Shown here piece by piece: positions 19,485 to 30,813 of a DNA stretch of 64,000 nucleotides. The stretch covers positions 535,278,315 through 535,342,314 of the forward strand of contig CM077115.1 in assembly GCA_039619475.1 (NCBI GenBank), in the 5' to 3' direction. Within the stretch, counting starts at the first letter, position 1. Each line of letters begins with the position of its first letter. This DNA comes from Icerya purchasi (taxonomy: Eukaryota; Arthropoda; Insecta; Hemiptera; Monophlebidae). Under the pieces are notes generated by a model that was given only the letters and a program-made list of their open reading frames with translations, had not been told where the DNA came from and made no database searches. The translations under genes and the position numbers were made by a program.

Positions 19485-20540
19485 TATATTTCTTCCCAAA
19501 TTCTAATTCGTCAGTTATTGGTCCTCCGGAAGTACGCTCATCAGGTTGGCCCATTTAGTCCGGATTGCCGTTGTAGCAATCGCCAATTCCAGATATACTC
19601 TCGAACAACATAAGCGTAGAGACGCTTAACAACGTAAAAATAATAAAAACGAAAAAAGTATCTGTCGCGAAAGAAAATAAAGCGACTGTCCGCCGTATAA
19701 TAATAACAGAATATACTTGTGCAAATAATTAGCATCAGCTAAGGGCCACACAAACTCATTCAATATGCGCAGATATCATTTAACTAAAAAAAACTATTAA
19801 CACAGACACCCATCAGTCGTGCAGTATCTAAAAACGATACTACATCGTGGGATAGGTAGGTTCCAACAGATAAACATACTATCCACAGACAACGAAGCCT
19901 GCTAATGTTAACCATTAACAGGTAACAAACACTTTCAGTTTGACTTCTAAATAAAAGACTTTTCTGAGACATCTCAAAGTATACGAGAAATAGTTAAAAT
20001 GTTGCATAATTAGAATTGCGGAGACGAAACTTATTGAACTGCCCATTAGTGATTTTCTTTCTAACCGCATATTTTAAATTAAAACAGCTCTAAAACCTGC
20101 ATCGGATAAATAGAATAGTGCTGCTCAAGTATTGGTATTGAGCTGATCCTGTAATTGATGTCAAAAACTCCAGTTTAAACTTGCTTATTTGCGGGTGATC
20201 GAACTAAAAATTTAAATGTCCGACAGAACAGCTTGTGGAAACAATAAAAAACAAACTACAAGTTGATGTTTCATAAAAAAAAAAAAAAAAAAAAAAGGTT
20301 TGAAATTCTCCTCTAAAGATAAAGAAATACTGTAGGGTGCATTATGGTAACCATTAATGTCGACCGGGGATGGGATGATTTTCCAGTGTATAACACCGTT
20401 GCCCGGAGGGACGCCAGCTAAATTTCAGCCGTGTTTATGATTCGATCGTCGTTATTGTTACTATATTGCTGTATTATTCGATCGTTGTTATTGTGCAGCG
20501 TGCGTAGAGGCTCATCTACAAAAAATGAAAAGTTTAAAGC
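19485..20540. other. No gene; A run at 20274-20297
   Basis: No coding feature recognised. A 20+ nt A run lies near 20275. A duplicated word, ATTCGATCGTYGTTATTGT, occurs near 20440 and 20476. Confidence 0.4.
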
Positions 20541-20549
20541 AGTCAACGA

Positions 20550-21005
20550 CATCGACATCCGCTATATGAATATAAAGGATTGGCTGAAACAAAACTAAAA
20601 TCCAGGAACAGCTTTCTACGAAAGGTCGAAGAATTGACAGGCACTGCAGAAAAGGAAAGACTTCGTATATGAAACATAAAAGCAAACGGTATTATAGGCG
20701 GAAGCACTGCCTAGCGGGAATCACTTAAGCTACAGTCTTTGGAAAACCACTTGGAGTAAACTGAGAAATGGAACTGCGCACACAAAATATAATCTTTATA
20801 AATGGGAAATATCGATCGATGTGACTGCGATGAAGTTCAAGACTATGATCATTAGCGGCAAAAAAACAGATTCGGAAAAATTTTTCTGCCTTTGTTTAAA
20901 AAATGTCAGCATTAAGACTAAAACAGTGATATCAGTCAACTTATTTGATCGTTTACAAATTGGCGTATAACTTTCGAGCAACAATGTTCGCTGAATGCGA
21001 ATCAC
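20550..21005 (+). pseudogene. Scrambled non-LTR reverse transcriptase scraps
   Basis: Two pieces are visible on the plus strand. GLAETKLKSRNSFLRKVEE near 20580-20640 recalls the 'K-L-x2-R-N-x-L-x-R-K-L' block after the palm. WEISIDVTAMKFKTMIISGK near 20800-20860 recalls the block after the YADD site. Their order is reversed relative to a normal ORF2, so the locus is rearranged. Identification is tentative. Confidence 0.4.
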
Positions 21006-21009
21006 TAAT

Positions 21010-21655
21010 CAAAGCCGATTAAAGTTCAATTTAAACATGTTCCGTTGTGGTCAGAGAAATGTCAAACTACAGTTAGGACAGACGTGGAGCACTGAAAAAA
21101 CTAAAATCCAATCCAGCTATGTAGGATGACATTGGTTTTCGGAAGGAAGTGTTCTCAAGGTGGATTCTTAAACAGGCGTAACTCTTGGAGGCGTTCATCG
21201 CAACAATTAACGCAAATACACTCGCAAAAATTATTTAACAGAAAATCAGGTAATCTGAGAAATGTTCCACTCTTCATACACCATCTGGTATCGAAATTAA
21301 CCACTCTATTATCAGTGACAACTCGCTTATATTATATATGTGTTTGTTCATCAGTCAGTAAGTTATGTAGTAGATAACGACCATAATATCTGGACTTATC
21401 ATTTTCAAACCGAGAACCATATAATGCAGCGATAACGTGAAGTCATCCGTTAAGACCAGCAGCCGCAGGACCTGATAATTTCCATGTTGACCTCCTATGA
21501 CACGCTCTGAATGGAGTAATCCATGAACTTTTAATTATACTTAACATAATATAGGTACTAGAGGAGTTCATCAAAAATGAAAGTTATCTGCGAAGAAAAA
21601 CATTTTAAAAAAGTTAAACGTGTTGTTCAACATATTGTAATTCAATTAGCGCTAC
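21010..21655. other. No gene recognised
   Basis: No support for any gene in this stretch; the open frame at 21126-21377 has no recognisable content. Confidence 0.35.
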
Positions 21656-21659
21656 CGAA

Positions 21660-22180
21660 GCTTTTGGACTTCTCCAAGCATTAGCCTTTTATACCAGAGT
21701 GGTGAATGGCCTTTCCATTTCAGATGAGAACAACTTTATATTAAGGGTTAGATAGAAGAGGGATAAATTTGTTGCGAGCTCAATCATTAGAGGTAGATGC
21801 GATACAATTAGATGTATAGCTTTATAAGGAGCTTCCGAGTCACGGTTTTTATAGAAGATAGGAGATTTAGGACGAGAGAACGAATTAGGGGGAAGAGAGG
21901 GAAGTGATAAAGGAGACTTGGAAGAAGTATTGTGAGAAGAGAAGAGCACTGAGATTCGGTCGGTATATGAAAAAGCGGGAGAAACTAAATTGTTTTAAAT
22001 TGAGAGGCCTCCTGGAATGAGATATTCTGTAACGCCACAGTGTGTTTAATATACTTTTGCCTAGTCCATTCAGGACAAGATCGGTCAAAGGCAGAGTATG
22101 TGCTTCCCCCTGTAGGTTGCTGCATTCTGAGACTGATAGAACCACAGGGCGAACAAGTTATCTCTAAACAATACATCTTT
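21660..22180 (-). pseudogene. I-type LINE ORF1 C-terminal relic (inverted)
   Basis: The minus strand reads SCPEWTRQKYIKHTVALQNI followed by SFQEASQ. This aligns with NCQVFKEQVKIQKIISLQNV then SYSEAK in ORF1 of the full LINE at 11.5 kb, just after the third zinc knuckle. Upstream residues include C-S-P-C, the worn third knuckle. The remainder toward 21660 is pyrimidine-rich and frameshifted. It points away from the ORF2 relic that begins at 22200, forming a head-to-head inversion. Confidence 0.6.
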
Positions 22181-22199
22181 TTATCGTATTACTTGTAAT

Positions 22200-23345
22200 T
22201 GTTATCTTGGTATCTGTTTTGACGGCTGTTTATATCGAATATCTTTTCTCTTCGTCAATTAAAAGGCTAAACTTGTTGAAAACTCTGTCTCTAATCAATT
22301 GGGATGGTGCTCTTTATATCTATATTTCTCTGCATCTTTCGTTCCAAATTTGATTGCTGTTCATTTTTTAGATTCGTGCCTCCAAGCAGTGTCTCTCTAA
22401 ATGAAATATAATCTAAAATTCTTGCCTTCGACTATATGTTGAAACTCTTAAATTCTGTGCAATATCAGTAATTTTTGCTAAATCTAATATGCCACCCCTA
22501 TCTATTCGCAAATCTTATCGTCTTCTATCCTTATCTATTTTTACCTTCCTATTTTTAGAAACTAACCTTTCATACCTAGGAAACCCCCTATCTTATTTCC
22601 TACCTTTCTTTGGCTTAGTTCGTTTTACTCTTACAGAATCTTGTTTAATGATATCCCTTATTTCTCTTCTTTTATTTCGCCGAACTCTGCCGTCCTTCTA
22701 AAAATTTATTACATATATCTGCGCTCTCGAAACTTCTTCCAAAAACCATAATTAGACAATGAATTTTACAGTACTGTCAATTTTTAATTTCCTTCTCATT
22801 GGTTCCGGTTGCCGCTTCTTTCACCGCTTTTTAAAAAAAAATCTCATCCTTTAATCTCCTTCCGCTGTATTAAAATTTTCATTTCAGATTTTGTTCGGAT
22901 GTATACGCTTCCTTCGTTCCTAACAATTGTTTCTTTTATCTGTCTGTTTAAGTCTTCCTACTAATCCGCCGTCTTTTTATTTCCATAATGGAGGCAACCA
23001 TTATTTGTTTGCGTTTTAACCATTCTCTGCTCCTTTCGTTTTCGTTTTTCATTGGTTTCCTCCACACACATCTCTCTTCACTAAATGTTAATCACGCGTT
23101 TATGTAGTGTTTATATCTTTCTGTTGAGCATTTCACTCTGATTCCAGTTTGTCGAGACTTGTTCTTCCTAATCCGGATTGCGGCCGTTATATTCTGTCTT
23201 TTCCTTCTACATACATTATTCCCGGTATATTGATTATTTCCTTTTAAGGACATTTGATATCATATTAAAATATAATTGATTCCTTCCTTTTCTAATTGTT
23301 TCCGGGTAAATTGACAAACCCTTCGCCAAACAAAAAAAAACAAAA
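22200..23345 (+). pseudogene. I-type LINE ORF2 C-terminal relic
   Basis: Plus-strand blocks align in order with ORF2 of the full and deleted I-type copies: KRLNLLKTLSLINWDGA (22260), NMPPLSIRKSY (22488), MYTLPSFLTIVSFICLFK (22890) and CGRYILSFPSTYIIPG (23190). The last closely resembles the deleted copy at 12.4 kb. The 3' UTR has GTTTCCGGGTAAATTGACAA and an A-rich tail near 23330-23345. Stops and shifts are frequent. RNase H catalytic blocks are not visible, so there is an internal loss. Confidence 0.7.
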
Positions 23346-23349
23346 AAAC

Positions 23350-24855
23350 ATGACTTTTAGTTAATACGAGTTTACATTATATTTCCTTTTTCTTTAAAAA
23401 AAACATAGATTATTTTCTGCCAAATTTGTTTTTAAATTCCATTTGCAATTACGCACTTGTGTTAGATATTTGTGTAAACACATATTACTATTTTTTTTTT
23501 TATTAAGTTAGTAGATTATCATTATTATCAACTATTCTATTAAGCATGCGAATTAAATATTTGCTGATAATCAAATGATACAGGAAACATCTCTATTGGC
23601 ACGTTTTTTTTTTTAATGTTTCGCATGATGCTATTAAGCATATCGGTCTGTAACATTACGATGAAAAAGGATCTCTATTCTGTTTTAGGATTGAAAAGAC
23701 CATCGCCCCCTTTCACAGAATCTTTTGATACATCGCCGGAATCCTATATCTCATTGCAAATGTCTGATAATATTTTTTCAAATATTTAGGAGGTATGTAA
23801 TATCGGGTGTACTCTATTCATTGCGTAAAATTTAAGTTGAAATTCGATTACGTTTGAAAGAGTGATTGAAATATTCATTACCTTCTATATTAAAAACTAG
23901 TGAATTTTGCTGGATATTATTATGAAAGATTGGCTGAGATTTAATATAAAAATGTACATACGTCAAAATCTTTTATAGGTTTTGGGCTTCGGTTGTCGTC
24001 CACTGATCTTTATGTCTAGTCTTAAGTATATGCGCATTCGGTATATATAAAAATAAACGTAATTAGTATTAAAATGCGATGATTTTCATTTAATTATTGG
24101 GATTTAAAACGGGTAAATGATGTTCGATGATCGTATCGTAAGATAATCGTGTAGCGTATCTGCGCAGTTAACACGCTTTGTATAATAATTCTGTTTTTTT
24201 TTCTTGTTTCATCGAAATATTTATCGTAGTACCCTGTTCTAAGCGAAATCTTAATAAAACACAAATATACGTGTTAAAATATAAATAGTATTTCTGTTAA
24301 TTTAAATAACAAAAAACAAAAAAAAAAAAAAAATACAGTCAAATTGAAAACCATCTCCGTTTTTTGAAGTCGTTTAAAAATCAGATTAATTTGACGGTGC
24401 TTTTAAAATCAAAATATTATATAACCGGTCCGTTTTGGAATCTCTTAGCCGTAGTTTATAGTTGATTAAACTTTGCAGGGTCGCAGTTCTTGAATTTCAG
24501 ATTTAGATCTCGTTTCGATGCCGAATCGCAGATAGGTATTCAAAAACAGACTCTAAACAAATCGGACAGCGGAGAAATGTGCTGATGTCACAGAAAACAA
24601 CGAGAATTTTATATTTTATAGTTGTACCAAAATCTATAATACAAGTTGTATCCATTACCTTTACTTTGGTTATATAATTTTCTTCTTTGGTTTGATTTTA
24701 GATTTGACTTAATTTTATCGTACCTTTACCCAATCTATTACTATTGCAGTTTGACCGCTGGAGTGTCGGGCACGAGTGTGATTAAGAGTAATATAATTTA
24801 CATATTTAATAATATTTATTAAGACGTTTGAACTCAGCGTGTAAATATGGGCTAA
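23350..24855. other. No gene recognised
   Basis: AT-rich DNA with A runs near 24315-24333. No coding feature seen. Confidence 0.4.
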
Positions 24856-24859
24856 ATTA

Positions 24860-25185
24860 CTTAAAACATTAATATACAATAGTCTAATTAAGCCGATCTG
24901 GACATACGGTGTCGAACTTTGGGGAACTGCTAAAAAATCACATATACGTCGTCTTCGATTAACTGAGTCTAAGATCTTGCGTAAGATAGTCGGTGCACCA
25001 CCGTGGTTTGTACCGGATACATCGATAAGAAGAGATCTCTGGATTCCTTCTGTTAGTGAGGTAGTAAAATCGAAATACAAGGCCTTCTTTGACAGGCTGG
25101 TGGCTAATACAAATGTGCTGGTTACTAATATACCTGATCCCTCAACTCGTCGATTAAAAAGGCTGTGACCGCGTGATATTTTGGA
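24860..25185 (+). pseudogene. Jockey-like LINE RT C-terminal relic
   Basis: The plus strand reads LIYNSLIKPIWTYGVELWGT, then SKILRKIVGAPPWFVP, a D-L-W-I-P-S-V-S-E-V block and RRLKRL. This is the usual end of Jockey-group ORF2 in insects, where a Trp normally follows RRLKRL; here a TGA replaces it at about 25167. No RNase H follows, as expected for Jockey. It is a 5'-truncated copy; the surviving part is otherwise open from about 24865 and so fairly young. Confidence 0.8.
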
Positions 25186-25189
25186 TACG

Positions 25190-26440
25190 TGAATTTATTT
25201 AGATCTAATACAGCAAGGAGACTTGGGAGCATCGGATTCAGTAGATATCCTCAGAAACATATCCGCGGTTGGACATAGTCGAATATATATCCGACGACAT
25301 ATCTCAACTCCGAAAAACGTCACACAACAAACGAATATTATCATTCCGAACACAGTTGAATTCACCTCTGGCGCAGTGATTTGATATATTTCCACTCTGA
25401 AAGGCGATAGCTGCGCGCGCAACTGTCAAAATTTGTCTTATCATTACTGTTTCACGAAATTACGTCGTGTTCACAGATTGCAATAGCGACGGTGTGATTT
25501 AAAATGTTCAACTCACAATCGGAATGAGTAATATGATACACGAATTTAATGCTTGGTGTTATTTGACGCGATGCGAACTGGCTATTTTATCAAAAATAGT
25601 GCTGGTAAATCAGAATTGCGTAAAGAAAATGCGTACCGTGTTCAAGGACGTTTTGTTGCTCTGTACGCTCGGAGTGCTGCGTGGAGTTGGAGTTAAGTAC
25701 GCAGCGAAGAGAGCGATTATATATTAGATATGAGATAACTCCGCCGAAGTTGGAATTGAGAAGCGGATATATATATCCGCAGTCGGAACGGACACATATA
25801 TATCTAACTCCTCTAGCGGAGTTGATTTGCGCTTCTCTATTGGATTGACCAATCGTACTAAGTTATTCGCTCCATGCTACTTTTTGCCTTGATCACTTCT
25901 ACCGATTACAATACTTGCAGATTGTAGAAAGAAAGAGAAAGGGGAAAAAATTGTACGTAATTGTTTACAACGCTGTATATGGTAAATACAAGTTTTGAAG
26001 AAAAATAAAAATTGAAATATTTGAAGAAAAAAGAACTGCGCAGTTTAACTACTATTTGAATCTCAGAGGATTGTAATTTGCAATTAGGACAGATAAATAA
26101 TTGTGAATATTCTGTAGCATTAATGTGGGGGAATCATTTTGGTTTTATTTGAACTTTTTTTATTCGACTAGATTTGGATAATGAATAAGCAGAATCTCGG
26201 AAAAACCAAATTTGAAATTTCCTCCGCACATTGCGGATTTACCTCGTCGGGGAAATGTCATGCGGTAACTGACCAAGTGTTCGAATTTGCGCGGAGTTAA
26301 ACTCATAGCGGATATATTTTTGTTTTGTAACAGTATTCTTTCGAATAAATAAAATAAAAAAAGAAAATAGAAAATTTCGAGGATTAGGTATACTTGAATT
26401 TACAAAAAAAAAACAAAAAGAAACGTGGCAAACGTTCTAA
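25190..26440. other. Unrecognised DNA with short palindromes
   Basis: An exact 18-bp palindrome, GCGGATATATATATCCGC, lies at 25763-25780, and AACTCC/GGAGTT repeats lie at 25806-25823. CGGATATAT-like and AACTCCG words recur between 25255 and 26320. A plus-strand open frame at 25524-25727 is unrecognised. Confidence 0.4.
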
Positions 26441-26445
26441 ATAAG

Positions 26446-26690
26446 GGGCGAATGTCTCGTTCCAGATCCGAATTGCTCCCAGGTTTACCGAGCCTGAAAT
26501 CATTGGGTGACACAGAATTATCTAGGGAAAGTAAAGGCGGATCCCAAGTAGAAAGGAACTGTGGGGCCAATATTCTAATCAGGTCCATTAGATCCTTAAG
26601 TACATTATGAAAAGCTTAACTTCACAATCCATAATACCTTATCAAGGATATCCATGGGACTTACTTTACTTTACTGACTAACGATTATAA
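26446..26690 (+). mobile_element. SINE family A copy, head worn
   Basis: The body matches other copies: GGGAAAGTAAAGGCGGATCC, AAGTAGAAAGGAACTG, TTAAGTACATTATGAAAAGC, CACAATCCATAATACCTTAT. The end is the family's TTACTTTACTTTACT tail. The tRNA-like head is largely lost. Confidence 0.75.
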
Positions 26691-26694
26691 AGCA

Positions 26695-27275
26695 ACGTGC
26701 GCGCAAACGTTGATCAGTCGCTAGAGAAACAATTGCCCGCCAAAGCATTTCTTAGAACAACAAAGCAGCGGTATATGATTTAAGACAATTAAACTTGTCG
26801 CCGCGAGAATCATGTTAAAATTTTCGAATTCCCAATATATCCACTATAAGCTGCTGCTCTGGTTCTGATAAAATACGAGATTTTACAGTTTTTTCTCTCG
26901 GCTCTGTTGCACATCGACAACTCACCGCAGGTGTAAATCGCAGCAAACTGCTATTGGCCCCGCATATACAAAGATACCTGAGCCGATAAATAAAATACGA
27001 CCTCTGAGAGATCGAAAATAAATGAATTTATCCGAGAATAAATGATTTCTACTTTGAACATCACCAAAAGAACAAACCCCGAATTTGTTAATATAGCCTC
27101 GTGTTTAATGATTTCATTATTAATTAATTAATTAAAAAACAATATACATATGTGTATATATATATATATATATATACGTATTTATTTATTTATTTACTTT
27201 TTTTTGAAAATGCGATTCATTTTTGTACATTTAAATTAAATGTACTTTTCTATATTGTCATCATCTCCAAATTAG
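26695..27275. other. No gene; short TA tract
   Basis: A (TA)n tract lies at about 27153-27174, followed by (ATTT)n. Nothing else recognised. Confidence 0.4.
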
Positions 27276-27284
27276 CCTGTCTCC

Positions 27285-27600
27285 TACTTTCGATCTATTT
27301 CCTATTGTCATCGTTTCACGATTATTTCCTTAATTAGACTTTGATTTAACCAATCTCTTTCGATTTTCTCTGCCTTCTTTCCCTGATTGCCACCCTTCCA
27401 TAATTCTGGCCTTCCTTTTAAAATGCAAATCATATTTTTTTGAACGTTCTCTCCTGTATTCCAAAATTTTGGTTCTGGCTTCTTGCTTTTTGTAATTCTT
27501 CGTTTATTCTTTTCTTCCCATTTCTAAATGTAATTTCTACAATTTAATCTTTTCTTCTTTTTGATCCTAATTGTCTCTCGATTTAACTTCGTCATCTAAT
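27285..27600 (+). pseudogene. I-type LINE ORF2 extreme C-terminal relic
   Basis: LFRFSLPSFPDCHPSI and ANHIFFERSLLYS, in different frames, match the Cys/His region and the 'DHxxFECSxLSxERSxLYS' block of the I-type ORF2 end. It is short and frameshifted. Confidence 0.45.
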
Positions 27601-27604
27601 TGTT

Positions 27605-28090
27605 CCAATTGTTAGGTCAAAGTTGCCAGCGCGCTCACATAGTGACGTAAAGTAAAATTAAAAAAAAAAATGTTTTTTATAGAATTATTTAAAAATGCCA
27701 AACGTATGCATCCTGAAAAGAAACAGCTTGCGTACAAGTCCGCAACACAGTGAGACATTTTCATGTTTTCCCATAAAAGTAGGTTTTGTACAGCCATTCA
27801 GGCATCCGCCGACATTAGAATGTCGTTCGCTTCGCGGCCTCCGTCGATATGAGAATGTTGCCGTGCAACCTCTAAATGCCTTGTACATGTTATATTGCAA
27901 CGTATAAAGCGTTTCGAGATTGAACCTACGTTCTGCACCTCTAAATGCTTTGTACATATTATATTTCAATGTATTTGTAAAAATATATATTCAACAACTA
28001 CTACCGCTAGTACAAGGTGCCTTATTTACATCATTATCATTAGGGGTAGTAATACTGAGTAATGGCCGATGGTGAGAAAAGTACGACGCA
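27605..28090. repeat. Direct duplication of a 40-bp word
   Basis: ACCTCTAAATGCYTTGTACA appears at about 27868 and 27937, each followed by a TATTATATT-like run, about 70 bp apart. The surrounding minus-strand frame (27685-27969) is Cys-containing but not recognised. Confidence 0.5.
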
Positions 28091-28096
28091 AGTAAG

Positions 28097-28785
28097 CTAA
28101 CGGTTGTACGTTCGCGTCATATTTCGCGTTGTCGAAAGGTCCACCGAATTATTCATCTCACAACCGAACGTTTCACTCATGAATTGATCGAATCGCAATC
28201 CATCGTCCAATTGGAAATCGATGTTGAAATCACCACAGACTATGATCGGTAAATCGTACAGCTTTATTTCATCGATAAAGAGAAACAGACCTTTCAGCTT
28301 CGGTAGTAGGTAACGCTCAAAGAAATTGATCTTATCGTTCAACGTTGTCCCGTTTGAGAGGTACTTCGAAAAAAGTAACAGACGCTCTCCATCGATCATC
28401 GTTTCGGCTTTGCATATATCACCGACGTCCATCGATATCACGTTACATCCAATTTCCTTTCGTAAATCGCTATACCACCAGCCATCTTGCCGTTGTCGCG
28501 TTTGTGCCGATTTACGAGCGAGTAACTTTCAAGTTCAAATTTATCGCAATCGGCGTTTGATAACCACGTTTCAGAGAGTGCGAGTAAACTGCACGAAGGC
28601 ATAACAAAGTCACACGTTATATCGAGCGAGTGTGAGCGCAACGACTGAACGTTGAGTGAACATAGTGTGAGAGCATCGACAGACCGAGTACGTGAACGAT
28701 CCACAAAATCTCGACTGTGGGAAGCGTGCGTCCGCAAACGATGACGCGTAAGACGTTCAAACTCAGTTCTAATGTCTTTCAACTG
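28097..28785 (-). pseudogene. Helentron-type endonuclease domain relic
   Basis: Two minus-strand frames carry an AP-like endonuclease: LTLCSLNVQSLRSHSLDI, LLALSETWL (Asn and Glu), and further on LPIIVCGDFNIDF (Asp and Asn) in a shifted frame from 28441. Lying directly downstream of a PIF1-type helicase end (28807-29330), this is the arrangement of Helentrons, whose Rep-helicase protein has a C-terminal endonuclease. The His of a final S-D-H block is not visible; the frame ends TRTYNR. A frameshift at about 28440 and a stop near 28804 make it dead. An independent LINE fragment is the alternative. Confidence 0.65.
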
Positions 28786-28806
28786 TTTTTCGCGTCCGTG
28801 GTAAAA

Positions 28807-29330
28807 TCAGTGGTCCCCATTCCTATTCGTTAGGAACAACCCTTCGTACAAAGAACATCGAGACATAGTGACGTACACGAGTTGCTGGTCGTGCGATTTA
28901 GAGTATTCGTATACCACCGCCGGGTATGTACTGCCTTCCGATTTGTGAATCGATATCCCGCAAGCAGGTGTGATTGGAAATGTCAATCGTTTACAGGTAA
29001 CCATCTTACTAGGAAGCGTCACCATTGACGAACGTAAGCTGATCGGCATCCAATGCTCGTAGATACACGGATACGCTACACAGTGTCTATCCGAACTTCC
29101 GATCGTGGTAATTTACCGATTTTAACGTTGTCGAATTTTAGCCTACTGCAGCAGGCCTATCACGCCGTTCACGAGACCATCGGTGACATCGATGTTTACT
29201 CGCACCATGTGGGCTTGTCAATAAGGAGCTCGATCTTGTATGGTAGACCACCCGTCTCATCGAGCTTCATCTTGTGCACCTTGGTGCGAGCCGACGCGAG
29301 TTGGTCTCTCGTTCGCTTCGGAATCCATAA
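28807..29330 (-). pseudogene. PIF1-like helicase C-terminal relic (Helitron/Helentron)
   Basis: Minus-strand pieces in order are KLDETGGLPYKIELLIDKPT, MVRVNIDVTDGLVNGVIGLL, NVKIGKLPRSEVRIDTV, and the long open piece 29049-28807 with ACGISIHKSEGSTYPAVVY and QQLVYVTMSRCSLYEGLFL. 'IHKSEGST' and 'YVTMSR-x3-YEGLFL' are the helicase motifs V and VI of PIF1-type helicases. The DGLVNG block is typical of the Helitron branch. At least three frame changes break it. Upstream helicase and Rep motifs are absent, so it is a truncated remnant of a rolling-circle transposon. Confidence 0.78.
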
Positions 29331-29600
29331 CACTTTTCATGGGAAAGAAATGGTTTACACGAGACTAAAGTTACATTTAATTTATAATTACTACGGTAAT
29401 TGTTTTGTGCGCTCAGCAAATGTAAACAAGGAAATGACGTGTGAAATACACAGCCCTACAGTTTTCATAAGAAGTCGCTATAGGAAACACTTCTCCATTT
29501 TGTGACGCTTTTCGAGTTTACGTGACAAAGTAAAGAGACATGAAAATATTAGTAATCAGTCGTATGCAAGTAAAGACATGAAATTTTCGTAACGATTTTC

Positions 29601-29685
29601 CGTGACGCTCCATTTCGTGACGCTCCATTTCGTGACGATCCATTTCGTGACGCTCCATTTCGTGACGCTTATTTGGTAACGCTTT
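29601..29685. repeat. 15-bp tandem repeat (CGTGACGCTCCATTT)
   Basis: Four near-perfect 15-bp units and a fifth decayed unit. CGTGACGCT/GTGACAAAG words also occur at 29505-29530. It lies just upstream, in element sense, of the helicase relic. Confidence 0.85.
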
Positions 29686-29736
29686 TCAAGTTTATGTGCC
29701 AAAGCAAAGACATAAAAATGTCAAAAGAATACATAT

Positions 29737-29875
29737 AGAACTGAACGTGTGATTATTAATTTTAATATTATTGTAACAAATTTGGTCAAGATTTTTGGTG
29801 ATACCTGGTCGAGACGAAAACCTTGACCAAATTTGTTACAATAATATTAAAATTAATAATCATACATTCAGTTCT
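29737..29875. repeat. 54-bp inverted repeat at the 5' end of a LINE fragment
   Basis: Arms 29737-29790 and 29822-29875 are reverse complements with two mismatches, separated by 31 nt. The right arm is coding sequence of the LINE fragment that follows. Confidence 0.9.
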
Positions 29876-30780
29876 ACTGACTATATTAAATATTTAGGAT
29901 TCATTTTAGACGATAGATTAAAGTGCAATAAGCATATACAGTACATAAATAATAAGATTAATAAATATTATTACATTTTTAAATCGCTTGGCGGTTAATT
30001 ATGGGGACTAAATTATAAATCTAAGATAATACTCTATAAAGGTACTAAAGTCATTATATTCATATTGTGCTGGTGTCTACTATAACCGGTTAACTAAACA
30101 ACAAATTTAATACATAACGTAAACTCCAACTGTCGGAAATTTCTAATTGATTTAACTTCTTCATATATGTATAACTGCTTCAAATATTGCAATTCAGACC
30201 ATAGCACGGGTCTTACCTATCGATCCCTTTACATAAATAAGAGATCTCTCACTTTTAATGCTAAAAAAGAAAATTATGGTATTATAAGTAAAGAACTCCT
30301 TAAAATAGTTGACTTACAAATTTTTAATGAATTCAAAACAAGATTACTCTATCGAATGGTAAATTAATAATCAAGTTTTTCCCTAACGTAATAGAACGTT
30401 TTAAAAACAAAAACATTAAAGTAAATTATTATATGACTCAAATACTCACTGGCCGTGGTTCCCCATTGGATACTTTTTAAATAAATTAAACATTATTGCC
30501 GACAGTAAATGTTGTAATTGTGAAAGTAGTGAAGTAGAAAATGTTCAGCATATAATATACACATGTAGCAAGTATAACCACCTGCGACAATTGTATATGA
30601 TTGACTGTACACTTCAACTAAATGAAATTATTCTACTAGAACAATTTCCTATATTCATTTCTGAATTATTTAAAATTAAACATATATACAAATAATTGCT
30701 ACTGGTAGCCATAAGCTAATTCGCAGGCTACTCTAGTTTGTTATATTTCATTATTAAAGTAATAATAATTAAAAAAAAAA
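29822..30780 (+). pseudogene. LINE ORF2 C-terminal relic with Cys-rich end
   Basis: The plus strand reads STDYIKYLGFILDDRLKCNK, the YLG block after the RT palm, then further pieces including SLYINKRSLTFNAKKENYGI. Near 30510-30590 it reads CCNCESSEVENVQHIIYTC, a C-x2-C...H...C pattern found at the end of many LINE ORF2 proteins. A 3' poly(A) end occurs near 30770. The coding sequence is broken by stops. The clade is not certain; no RNase H was recognised. Confidence 0.6.
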
Positions 30781-30813
30781 AAATAAACATATATATATAT
30801 ATGTACGTATCCT

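Noticed and set aside
29053..29505. 150-codon plus-strand frame
   Set aside because: Antisense to the PIF1-like helicase relic, where the minus strand carries recognisable motifs.
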